The position numbers and the translations under genes are program-made. A DNA stretch of 48,093 nucleotides from Flavobacteriales bacterium UBA1494 (lineage in GTDB: Bacteria; Bacteroidota; Bacteroidia; Flavobacteriales_E; Vicingaceae): assembly GCA_905182175.1 (NCBI GenBank), contig CAJJAT010000031.1:1-48093 (forward strand), in the 5' to 3' direction. This document shows positions 24,850 through 33,567 of the stretch, one piece after another. Each line of letters begins with the position of its first letter. Position 1 is the stretch's first letter. The notes below the pieces were generated by a model. That model was not told where the DNA came from, did no database searches, and was given only the letters and a program-made list of their open reading frames with translations.

Positions 24850-24892
24850 CACAAGCCTCTAAGGGGACTTATTGAAAACCTTAGGTTGTGCG
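24850..24892 (+). terminator. Hairpin after the YwqK-like gene / in the cysS leader
   Basis: GCACAA (24850-24855) pairs with TTGTGC (24887-24892), and inside it CCTCTAAGG pairs imperfectly with CCTTAGG. There is no T tract. It may be an imperfect terminator or a structured leader of cysS; nothing in it looks like a T-box. Confidence 0.4.
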
Positions 24893-24976
24893 TTAAACTG
24901 AAAGACTCAATGCGTTTTGAGCCTGAATCAATGGTTTATTTGCTTTTCTTTGTATTTCAAAACCAAACAAAACAAA

Positions 24977-26461
24977 ATGGAGTCTAAATTAGTGGTGTAC
25001 AATACACTAACCCGAAAAAAAGAGGCATTCAAACCAATTGACAGAGAGGTGATTGGAATGTACGTTTGCGGACCAACGGTGTATGGGAACGCCCATTTAG
25101 GACATGCTAAATCATATGTTTCTTTTGATTTAATTTATCGATATTTAGTACATGTTTTTCCAAAAGTGAAGTATGTCCAAAATATAACAGATGTTGGCCA
25201 TTTGACAGATGATGCGGATGAAGGGGATGATAAAATTGCAAAACAATCTCGGTTAGAGAAGATAGATCCTATGGCTGTTGTTGAACGTTATATGTACAAC
25301 TATTTTAGAGACATGGATGCTTTAAATGTTCGTAGGGCAGATATCTATCCAAGGCCATCTGGTCACATTCCCGAGCAAATTGAAATTATTGAAAATTTGA
25401 TTAATAAAGGTTTTGCTTACAAAGTAAACGGCTCTGTTTATTTTGACGTGGCTAAATATGACGAGACGTTCGACTATGGAAAGTTGTCTGGTCGATCTGT
25501 TGAAGAAATGATGGAAGGGGCTGCTAATCGCGTTCTAGCAGGTCAATCTGAGAAGAAAAATGGGTTTGATTTTGCACTTTGGAAAAAGGCTGATTCTTCG
25601 CATTTAATGCAATGGAACTCTCCTTGGGGGAAAGGTTTTCCCGGATGGCACATTGAGTGCACGGTAATGAGTCAAAAGTATTTAGGAGATAATTTTGATA
25701 TTCACGGAGGTGGCTTGGAAAATCAATTTCCACACCACGAATGTGAGATTGCTCAAGCTGAAGCTCATACAGGTAAGCCATTTGCGAACTATTGGTTGCA
25801 CAATAACATGGTGACTATTAACGGGCAAAAGATGGGTAAATCTTTGGGGAACGGAATCTTTTGTGCGGAGCTTTTTACAGGAGATAACTTTCAATTAGAA
25901 AGGGCTTATTCTCCAATGACAATTCGTTTTTTTATCCTTCAGTCTCACTACCGAAGCACGTTAGATTTCTCTAATGAGGCATTAAATGCTGCTTCGAAGG
26001 GTTTTGATCGTTTGCAAAAAGGATTAGACAGAATAAACGATCTTAAAGTATCAAATAAGTCAACTGTTGATATATCATCTTTAAAAGAGTCATTGTATCA
26101 TGCAATGAACGACGATTTTAACTCGCCAATTGCAATTTCTAAATTGTTTGATAGTCTAAAAATGATCGCAGCAATTGAAGGAGGAAACGAAACTATTTCT
26201 AAGGTAGATCTAGTTGAATTTAAAGCGCTTTTTGAAGTTTTCTTTTTTAGTATTCTAGGATTGCAAGTTGAAAATAACGAGGTGGTTTCGAATGAAATTA
26301 CGGATGAGTTAATGCAGTTAATTTTGGATTACAGAAAAGCGGCTAAGACAGAAAAAAATTGGGCAGTTGCTGACCAAATTAGAGATCGACTGAAAGAACT
26401 GAACATTTCAATAAAAGATGGAAAAGATGGGGCTGACTGGTCGTTTGAAAAGAAAAATTAG
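24977..26461 (+). CDS. cysS: Cysteine--tRNA ligase
   Basis: This 494-residue class I aminoacyl-tRNA synthetase charges tRNA-Cys. MYVCGPTVYGNAHLGHAK holds the zinc-binding C31 and the HIGH box as HLGH (40-43). GFPGWHIECTVMS and GGGLENQFPHHECEIAQ carry the other zinc ligands and substrate contacts, and KMGKS (284-288) is the KMSKS loop with a Ser-to-Gly change. The C-terminal DALR-like and tRNA-binding parts are complete. ATG 24977 is preferred to an in-frame ATG 60 bp upstream, whose product would add 20 residues unlike the family. Its last 44 bp overlap the next gene. Confidence 0.95.
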   Translation: MESKLVVYNTLTRKKEAFKPIDREVIGMYVCGPTVYGNAHLGHAKSYVSFDLIYRYLVHVFPKVKYVQNITDVGHLTDDADEGDDKIAKQSRLEKIDPMAVVERYMYNYFRDMDALNVRRADIYPRPSGHIPEQIEIIENLINKGFAYKVNGSVYFDVAKYDETFDYGKLSGRSVEEMMEGAANRVLAGQSEKKNGFDFALWKKADSSHLMQWNSPWGKGFPGWHIECTVMSQKYLGDNFDIHGGGLENQFPHHECEIAQAEAHTGKPFANYWLHNNMVTINGQKMGKSLGNGIFCAELFTGDNFQLERAYSPMTIRFFILQSHYRSTLDFSNEALNAASKGFDRLQKGLDRINDLKVSNKSTVDISSLKESLYHAMNDDFNSPIAISKLFDSLKMIAAIEGGNETISKVDLVEFKALFEVFFFSILGLQVENNEVVSNEITDELMQLILDYRKAAKTEKNWAVADQIRDRLKELNISIKDGKDGADWSFEKKN

Positions 26462-27419
26462 TGTTGCTATAGCTCTACTTGTAGTGGTAGCATGTGGTGA
26501 AGAATCTTCAAAAACAAAGAAAACAGTAAAGTCTGTTGAGCGAGAGAAAGCTCAAAGGCCAACTTTTAGTGCTGATTCAGCTTATACATTCATTAAAAAT
26601 CAGGTTGACTATGGACCAAGGGTTCCAAATACTAAAGAGCATGTTGCTGCTGGAAATTATTTGGTTCGTGAACTTAAACGTTTCGATTTTGAAGTTATTG
26701 AACAACAGACACAAGTTGAAGCTTTCGATAAAACGAGATTGAATATAAAAAATATAATAGGAGCGTACAAACCTGAATTGAATAATCGAGTTTTATTATT
26801 TGCACATTGGGATACTAGACCAAATGCAGATCAAGATGATGAGCGCAAGGATGAGCCAATTTTAGGGGCAAACGATGGAGGTAGTGGTGTTGGTGTTTTG
26901 TTGGAAATCGCTCGCCAAGTTCAAAATAAGCGACCTAACGTAGGGGTAGATATTATATTTTTTGATGCTGAAGATTATGTTGGCGAAAATGGTAATTCCG
27001 AAGATTATTGTTTAGGGAGCAGGTATTGGGCTAATAATCTTCATAAAATAGGGTATAGTGCGAATTTTGGAATTTTGTTAGATATGGTTGGTGCGAAAAA
27101 TGCTATGTTTACTAAAGAATACCACTCCATGAATTATGCTTCTGCTTACATGCAACATGTTTGGAATATAGCTGCAGATCTAGGACACAAAAACCATTTC
27201 AATTCAAGAATGACTAAACATGTTGGTATCGACGACCATATTCCGGTGAATGAAATTGCGAAAATTCCGAGTATTGATATTATCCAATATGATCCTGAAA
27301 CAAGAGGCTTTTCCCCACATTGGCATACGCACGACGACAATATGGATGTAATTGATAAAGAGACACTTCAAGCGGTTGGGGAAACGGTCTTGGCAACAGT
27401 TTTAATGGAGGCGAATTAG
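26418..27419 (+). CDS. M28-family lipoprotein, glutaminyl-peptide cyclotransferase-like
   Basis: This 333-residue protein has a lipoprotein signal, KRKISVAIALLVVVACGEE, with the lipidated Cys at 26. The catalytic domain has FAHWDTRPNADQDD, GANDGGSGVGVLLEIA, IIFFDAEDYVGENG, DDHIPVNEI and a terminal HWHTHDDNMDVID. The DDHIP and WHTxDDN elements are features of animal-type glutaminyl cyclases, which Bacteroidota use to form N-terminal pyroglutamate on exported proteins; a plain M28 aminopeptidase is the alternative. The start lies inside cysS, and the signal peptide is encoded by the overlap and the bases just after it. ATG 26427 would serve equally well. The location is probably the periplasmic face of a membrane. 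Confidence 0.82.
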   Translation: MEKMGLTGRLKRKISVAIALLVVVACGEESSKTKKTVKSVEREKAQRPTFSADSAYTFIKNQVDYGPRVPNTKEHVAAGNYLVRELKRFDFEVIEQQTQVEAFDKTRLNIKNIIGAYKPELNNRVLLFAHWDTRPNADQDDERKDEPILGANDGGSGVGVLLEIARQVQNKRPNVGVDIIFFDAEDYVGENGNSEDYCLGSRYWANNLHKIGYSANFGILLDMVGAKNAMFTKEYHSMNYASAYMQHVWNIAADLGHKNHFNSRMTKHVGIDDHIPVNEIAKIPSIDIIQYDPETRGFSPHWHTHDDNMDVIDKETLQAVGETVLATVLMEAN

Positions 27420-27488
27420 TTCTAAAATCTTTCTTATTTCCTTTTGCTTTTTTCTTATCTTCAAACCTCAATAAAATCATAATTTTTC

Positions 27489-30296
27489 ATGTCAGAAGAT
27501 AATAAAACACTTTGGTTGTTAGATGCATATGCTTTAATTTACAGAGCGCACTTTGCTTTTAGTCAAAATCAAATGATTAATTCCAAAGGATTGAATACCT
27601 CGGCTATTTATGGGTTTACAACTACTTTGTTTGATGTTCTCACAACGCACAACCCGACTCACATTGCTGTAGTATTTGACACTAGCGCTCCTACGGCCCG
27701 GCATGTAGAGTTTCCGGCGTACAAAGCAAATCGCGAAGAAACCCCTGATGACATAAGGACTGCTATTCCCTATATTAAAAAAATTATAAAAGGATTTAAT
27801 ATCCCAACGCTTTATTCTGACGGATTTGAGGCAGACGATGTAATTGGAACCCTAGCTAAAAAAGCAGAGAAAGAGGGTTACAAAACATTTATGATGACTC
27901 CTGACAAGGATTTTGGACAATTAGTTAGTGAGAATATTTTCATGTACAAGCCTTCTCGAATGGGCAATAAGGCCGAGGTTTGGGGAGTAGACGAAGTTTG
28001 TGCTCGATTTGAGATTACTGACCCACTACAAGTAATTGATTATTTGGGAATGTGTGGCGATGCTGTAGATAATATTCCTGGAATTCCTGGAGTCGGCGAT
28101 AAAACTGCTAAGAAGTTTTTGAAGCAATATGGCAGCATGGAAGGATTGTTGGCAAATACAGCTGACTTAAAAGGTAAAATGAGAGAGAAGGTGGAAGGTT
28201 CTACTGAGCTTGCTCTGCTTTCTAAAAAGCTTGCTACCATTATAATCGATGTTCCAATAGAATTTGATGCTAACGATCTAAAGCGAGATCCGTTAAATAA
28301 AAAAGAATTAGAGCAGATATTTGCTGATGTAGAATTTAGGACCTTAAGTAAAAGAATACTTGGCGAAGAGGTTTCTATCGCTCCTTCAAATGAAGGGCAA
28401 ATGGACTTGTTTAGTGCTGGAGCCTCTTCCCTCAGTCAAAATTCAGTTGAACAGGAACTTGTAACAAGTGAACCTGTTCAGTTGGCTACTTTAGCAGACA
28501 CACAACATACCTACCATTTGGTAGATACGGATGAAAAAATACAAGATTTAATAAAGCTTCTGGAAAAAGCGAATTCTTACTGTTTCGATACTGAAACAAC
28601 GAGCATCGATTCTATGGTGGCTGAATTAGTTGGGTTGTCTTTTTCAATTAAAAAAGGAGAAGCATATTACGTCCCTGTAGGAGAAAACCTAGATGAGGCG
28701 AAAGAGTTGGTTGCACAGTTTAAATCAATTTTCGAGGATTCGAAAAAAGAAGTAATAGCCCAAAATTTAAAGTATGATTTAACGGTTCTTAAAAATTACG
28801 GAGTCGGGTTAAAAGGAAAGTTTTTTGACACCATGATTGCTCACTACTTGTTGGAGCCAGACCAGAAACATGGAATGGATATTTTAGCTGAAACTTATTT
28901 GAGTTATAAGCCTCAATCTATTGTTGAGCTAATTGGTAAAAAAGGAAAGAACCAAGGAAGCATGAGAGATGTGGAGGTGGAAAAAGTAGTTGAATATGCG
29001 GGAGAAGATGCAGATATAACTTTTCAGTTAAAAGAAGTCTTTGATAAATTGTTGGGAACGGACGAATTGAGAACTCTTTTCGATGAAGTAGAGATGCCCC
29101 TTATTTCAGTTCTGGCAGCAATGGAATACGAAGGAATCAATTTAGATTGCGATAATCTTGCGGAGTTCTCAAAAGAGTTAGCAATTTCTTTAATTGACTT
29201 GAGCAAAGAAATTACAGATTTGGCGACAACAGAGTTTAATATTGATTCGCCGAAACAATTAGGTCAAGTTTTGTTTGAGGTATTGAAGATTGATGAAAAG
29301 GCGAAGAAGACGAAAACAGGCCAGTACTCCACATCAGAAGAAACATTGGCGAAGTTGGCTTTAAAGCATGAGATTATTCCAAAGGTTCTGGAGTACCGCT
29401 CGCTGAAAAAGTTGAAGTCGACATATGTAGATAGTTTGCCTGATTTGGTTAATCCTAAAACTGGGAGAATACATACCAATTACATGCAGACTGTTGCAGC
29501 GACTGGTCGTTTGAGTTCGAATAGCCCCAATTTGCAGAACATTCCCATTCGAACAGAAAAAGGGAGAGAAATTCGAAAAGCATTTATTCCTAGAGATAAA
29601 GATTATCAATTATTGGCGGCTGATTACTCTCAGATTGAATTGAGAATAATTGCTGCATTGAGCGGAGACGAAGGAATGATTGATGCATTTAAAAATGAAA
29701 TTGATATTCACTCTGTTACAGCTTCGAAAGTCTTTGATGTGGCATTAGAGGAGGTTGACAGAGATATGCGAAGTAAAGCTAAGACAGTAAACTTTGGTAT
29801 TATATACGGTATTTCTGCTTTTGGTTTATCACAACGAATGAACATTGGTAGAAAGGAAGCAAAAGTAATTATTGACAATTACTTTGAGAAGTACCCTGGT
29901 ATTAAAAAGTACATGGATGACAGTATCGCTTTTGCCAAAGAACATGGTTACGTAGAAACAATTATGAAGCGACGCAGGTATTTGAAAGACATTAACGGTA
30001 AAAATGCCATCATGCGAGGATTTGCTGAACGAAACGCCATCAATGCGCCCATTCAGGGGTCTGCCGCAGACGTTATTAAAGTTGCTATGATTAATCTTCA
30101 GAAAGAGTTGTTAGATCAAAATTTTAAATCAAAACTATTGTTGCAAGTGCATGATGAATTGGTTTTTGATGTTTATAAGGATGAAGTAGAAAAAATAAAA
30201 CCACTTATTAAGGAGAAAATGGAACAGGCAATTGAAATGGTTGTCCCGTTAACTATAGAAATGGATATCGCATCAAATTGGTTGGAAGCGCACTAA
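27489..30296 (+). CDS. polA: DNA polymerase I
   Basis: This 935-residue enzyme has three complete domains. The N-terminal 5'-3' exonuclease (about 1-290) has FEADDVIGTLA, MTPDKDFGQLV and the GIPGVGDKTAKKFL helix-hairpin-helix. The 3'-5' proofreading domain (about 340-520) keeps the acidic motifs FDTETT near 365, NLKYDLTVLKNYG, and YAGEDADITF, so it should be active. The polymerase domain has DYSQIELR near 711, the RDMRSKAKTVNFGIIYGIS O-helix region, and QVHDELVFD near 886. It acts in Okazaki-fragment processing and repair. The gene is monocistronic with a T/C-rich leader. Confidence 0.97.
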   Translation: MSEDNKTLWLLDAYALIYRAHFAFSQNQMINSKGLNTSAIYGFTTTLFDVLTTHNPTHIAVVFDTSAPTARHVEFPAYKANREETPDDIRTAIPYIKKIIKGFNIPTLYSDGFEADDVIGTLAKKAEKEGYKTFMMTPDKDFGQLVSENIFMYKPSRMGNKAEVWGVDEVCARFEITDPLQVIDYLGMCGDAVDNIPGIPGVGDKTAKKFLKQYGSMEGLLANTADLKGKMREKVEGSTELALLSKKLATIIIDVPIEFDANDLKRDPLNKKELEQIFADVEFRTLSKRILGEEVSIAPSNEGQMDLFSAGASSLSQNSVEQELVTSEPVQLATLADTQHTYHLVDTDEKIQDLIKLLEKANSYCFDTETTSIDSMVAELVGLSFSIKKGEAYYVPVGENLDEAKELVAQFKSIFEDSKKEVIAQNLKYDLTVLKNYGVGLKGKFFDTMIAHYLLEPDQKHGMDILAETYLSYKPQSIVELIGKKGKNQGSMRDVEVEKVVEYAGEDADITFQLKEVFDKLLGTDELRTLFDEVEMPLISVLAAMEYEGINLDCDNLAEFSKELAISLIDLSKEITDLATTEFNIDSPKQLGQVLFEVLKIDEKAKKTKTGQYSTSEETLAKLALKHEIIPKVLEYRSLKKLKSTYVDSLPDLVNPKTGRIHTNYMQTVAATGRLSSNSPNLQNIPIRTEKGREIRKAFIPRDKDYQLLAADYSQIELRIIAALSGDEGMIDAFKNEIDIHSVTASKVFDVALEEVDRDMRSKAKTVNFGIIYGISAFGLSQRMNIGRKEAKVIIDNYFEKYPGIKKYMDDSIAFAKEHGYVETIMKRRRYLKDINGKNAIMRGFAERNAINAPIQGSAADVIKVAMINLQKELLDQNFKSKLLLQVHDELVFDVYKDEVEKIKPLIKEKMEQAIEMVVPLTIEMDIASNWLEAH

Positions 30297-31146
30297 TTAG
30301 AACTCTGCATTTAGTAGCAGAAAAAAAAGATACTATGCACACCTATTTAAAGGTTAACAATAAGTTCCTGCGCAGCTGATAAATGCCATGAAGAGCGATG
30401 CAAAGCATTGATGCTGGGTAAGAAACTGATGAAGCAGTTGAAGTAAAAATTGAAAGGATTAGGAAAGTACTTTCTCCTTTTACAGTCATTGGTGGTTTTT
30501 AAGAAAGAAGAGGAGCAATATCATGCTGGTTCCTCGTTTAAGTTTCGAAACGAAAAAATATAACAAGCAGTTTATCAACGCTATAAACGTTCCGGTTCGC
30601 AGGGAGATCGATGTATATGGGTTTACTTGTCAAAGATAAAGCAGCTATTCAATTCTGTAACTCTTCATAAATCATAGCCGCTGATTCGAGCAGTAGAACT
30701 GCACTTTGCGAAGGGTTTATTTCTAGTTTAGACACAACAGCTTGGAGTAAAAATATCTTGCTGAAAGTGGCAGGGCATGTCTTTTCAACAAATGATAAAT
30801 CTGTAAAGGAAAATCAGCAACAAGGCTTGTCCACATTTGTACTAAGCAATAGGAGGCTTGAAGGAGTGTAATTAGGGATTGATATTGTATAGTCGGTCGC
30901 AAATCCAAAAGTAATTTACCTGTTATCTCCTATAAGAGATAACCCTTGCACAACCTAAGAGTACTTTTTTAAAATACATAGCCTACTAATGCTTTAGCTA
31001 AGCTATTGAAGTTGTAGGTTCAATTATAAGGTATTTACAATGGTGTTTAAGGAGTCACGGCACGTGGCCAAGACAATAAGGTAAAAGCAAAAATTCATTA
31101 ATCAAACAATCCATAATATCGCTTCATTAGGAGACTTTACTCAAAT
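30297..31146 (+). pseudogene. Decayed stretch with remains of an unidentified + strand gene
   Basis: No intact gene lies here. Between about 30370 and 30870 fragments of coding sequence in shifting frames look like one old gene: EERCKALMLGKKLMKQLK, then QSLVVFKKEEEQYHAGSS with FKFRNEKI, then a frame 30617-30871 that reads MGLLVKDKAAIQFCNSS, a TAA at 30668, then IIAADSSSRTALCEGFISS, LDTTAWSKNILLKVAGHVF and a stop. I do not recognise the family. The rest (30872-31146) shows no gene or RNA that I can identify. Confidence 0.45.
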
Positions 31147-31184
31147 AAAAAAGCCCGAATTGTAGTAACAATCCGGGCTTTTTT
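31147..31184 (-). terminator. Bidirectional rho-independent terminator
   Basis: AAAAAAGCCCG (31147-31157) pairs with CGGGCTTTTTT (31174-31184). After one mismatch the stem continues as ATTGT/ACAAT around the loop AGTA. On the minus strand it ends the M43 protease gene that stops at 31202. Confidence 0.9.
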
Positions 31185-31201
31185 ATAATTCAATAAAACC
31201 G

Positions 31202-33343
31202 TTACTGAATAATAACCTTTTTAGTAATGTTTCGCGTTTCTGTTCTCAGCGTTATGAAGTAAACTCCTGCACTTAAATCGTCTGTATTAATTTCAAACTG
31301 ATAAGGATCGTTGTTAAGTGAGCCATTAAATACTTCTTTTACTTGCTGTCCTATAATGCTAGTAACAAAAAGACTTGCATTGTTAGCTTCATCGTCTAGC
31401 ATAAAGTTAATATTTAGTTTGCCATTAATTACCGGGTTAGGGAATGCTGTAAAGCTGTTTTCTAGCAATTGGTTATCATTTATACCAACTGTCAATCCAT
31501 CCACTCTGAAGTCATCAATATAAATATTATTTCCCCCACCTGATCTGAATTCAAATCTAAAAAGCACATTACTGCTTGCTCGCATTGCTGCCGTAGTAGT
31601 TATAAAAATAGTTTTCCAGTCTGAAGCTGATGAAGGAATAAAGTAAGAATTATTAAGTGTTCCGGTATTCAGTGTAGATGCAGGGATAACCCCTCTAGTT
31701 GTCCAATTTTGACCACAATCAATGGAAATTGAACACCACAATTGATCCGAGGCACCTGTTTGACTTTTAAATGAGACATCAAAAGCAAACCTTGGATTAA
31801 GCACCTGTGTTAAGTCTATTGAAGGGGATATTAAGAAATCAGATTCGTTGGTTCCAACACCAAAATTTGGAAGTAATACAGAAGAGTTTCCGGTTAATGA
31901 ACCTGTTTGAGTTCTATTCCATTTAGAATTACCCGTAGGGTCTATAACGATCCACTCTGCTCCAAAGCCTGTGAAGGATTCAAAGCCGTCAGTATAACCA
32001 AACCCATTATATGCAACTGCAGGGTCATTAACGTTAACATAATCTTGAATTAGTATCGTATCAGAGCCCCCATTGTTTGTTACAATTAACGTTACATCGT
32101 GCTTTCCAGCAGTTGTATAGGTAACGGTAGGATTAGCAACGGAGGAAGTTGACGGGTTAGCACCGGGAAAAGACCAATTGTATGCAGTAATTGTATCACC
32201 TTGGTAAGAATCTTCGCTAAAAGTTGCCTGGCCACCAACACAGACTAATTTTTGTTGTGTATTTACGATGTAAGCTTTTGGAGGGCAGTTTTGAGTTACA
32301 AAACCGTTGTTCGTCCCCGTTGCTACTAGGTTAGCGTTGCTTCTAAGGGTATTTAAAAACGAATAAACCCCAAAAGATCCTTGCATTCTAGTTCTTTGGC
32401 CCTCTGTAAATAACGATTGGCAATCATCATAACTCATATAATTCTCCAATTGATCTGCAACATTTGTAGTATAAGGATTAGGGTTTTGACCGCTAGTTCC
32501 TGTTGCGTCATTAGAACATGTGTTATTGGTGTAATCGCAACCAAAAGTTGATGTGGATGTTGGAGGTGTATCGCAAACAAAATCGCCACTATTGACACAT
32601 GAAAAGCCACAGCCAGATTGAAATGGGTGAAATAAACCGAAACAGTGACCTACTTCGTGAGTAGCTGTTCTTCCACCTGTGCCACCAGCAGATCCAATAT
32701 TACCCCATTGATCATTTCTACAAACAAGGCCATAGGTAGACAAGTTGCCTGAATTTGGAAATTGAGCGTATCCGAGTGTTGTTCCACCTGTTGTTGAACC
32801 AGACCTGATAGTGTTCACTAACCAAACATTTAAATATTCGTTAGACGGCCAAAAAGAGAGGGCTTTAACTTCGTTTCTGTTGTTATAAGTCAGGTATGAA
32901 TTGATTCTGTTTATACCTTCAGTACAATTGCCACTCGGGTCAATATTTGCTAACGTAAATTCAATCTGAACATCAGCAGCAATATTTCTAAATAGCGCTC
33001 TAGTATTTGTTGTGTCTGAATTTAATTTCTGAAAGTCTTCGTTAATTACTCGAATACCATCATCAACTTGTTGCTTTGAAATATTTCCAAATCCGTCGTA
33101 ATGGATTACGTGAACTACAACAGGCACAGTAATAATAGGAGCTTTATTGTTTTGACTACCTTTTATTGAACTTAGTTGAGAGAGTTCAGAAAGTTTCGTT
33201 TGATCGTCCCAAAATGTTCTTTCTGCTTCAGGGTTTTCTGCAAAGTACTGTTGAAGCATTTGATCAGTTGCACACCATTCAGCTTGGGCAAAAGAAAACT
33301 GGGACACTATAAAAGCAAAAGCAATTAAAATTATTTTTTTCAT
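31202..33343 (-). CDS. Secreted M43-family zinc metalloprotease with PKD and T9SS sorting domains (copy 1)
   Basis: This 713-residue protein has a signal peptide ([20 protein letters not shown]), a pappalysin-type M43 catalytic domain with HEVGHCFGLFH (229-239) and a Met-turn in [13 protein letters not shown], a PKD domain (about 395-475, YNWSFPGANPS and TAGKHDVTLIVTNNGG), a jelly-roll region with FESFTGFGAEW and [19 protein letters not shown], and a T9SS type A tail ([19 protein letters not shown] to [12 protein letters not shown]). It would be exported by T9SS to digest extracellular protein. The start at 33343 (MKK) is used; an upstream GTG-type extension adds a non-signal sequence. It is a near twin of the gene at 33568-35709. 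Confidence 0.93.
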   Translation of the reverse strand: MKKIILIAFAFIVSQFSFAQAEWCATDQMLQQYFAENPEAERTFWDDQTKLSELSQLSSIKGSQNNKAPIITVPVVVHVIHYDGFGNISKQQVDDGIRVINEDFQKLNSDTTNTRALFRNIAADVQIEFTLANIDPSGNCTEGINRINSYLTYNNRNEVKALSFWPSNEYLNVWLVNTIRSGSTTGGTTLGYAQFPNSGNLSTYGLVCRNDQWGNIGSAGGTGGRTATHEVGHCFGLFHPFQSGCGFSCVNSGDFVCDTPPTSTSTFGCDYTNNTCSNDATGTSGQNPNPYTTNVADQLENYMSYDDCQSLFTEGQRTRMQGSFGVYSFLNTLRSNANLVATGTNNGFVTQNCPPKAYIVNTQQKLVCVGGQATFSEDSYQGDTITAYNWSFPGANPSTSSVANPTVTYTTAGKHDVTLIVTNNGGSDTILIQDYVNVNDPAVAYNGFGYTDGFESFTGFGAEWIVIDPTGNSKWNRTQTGSLTGNSSVLLPNFGVGTNESDFLISPSIDLTQVLNPRFAFDVSFKSQTGASDQLWCSISIDCGQNWTTRGVIPASTLNTGTLNNSYFIPSSASDWKTIFITTTAAMRASSNVLFRFEFRSGGGNNIYIDDFRVDGLTVGINDNQLLENSFTAFPNPVINGKLNINFMLDDEANNASLFVTSIIGQQVKEVFNGSLNNDPYQFEINTDDLSAGVYFITLRTETRNITKKVIIQ

Positions 33344-33567
33344 AAAGTATAAATAGTGAACTTTTAGGTTCAAGGTTAATATTACCAAGCCTTAAATTTA
33401 ATAAAATCAACTTTAAGATATTGAAGGGTGACTATAAATGGCATTAATTTAGGGTATTTTATGACAACATTTAGCGCCAAGCAAGATGTTTAAGTTGATA
33501 CAATAAGCGGAAAAGTATCATTCTATATATCAACAAGATAAAGTTTTATTGTAACCTAAAGGACTGT

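Noticed and set aside
24849-24976. T-box or other riboswitch before cysS
   Set aside because: A hairpin is present, but there is no T-box sequence, specifier loop or antiterminator, and such leaders are not expected in this phylum.
31311-31523. 70-codon antisense frame that also occurs at the same place in the second M43 gene (33677-33889)
   Set aside because: Its conservation follows automatically from the duplication of the sense genes; it has no start signal or motif of its own.
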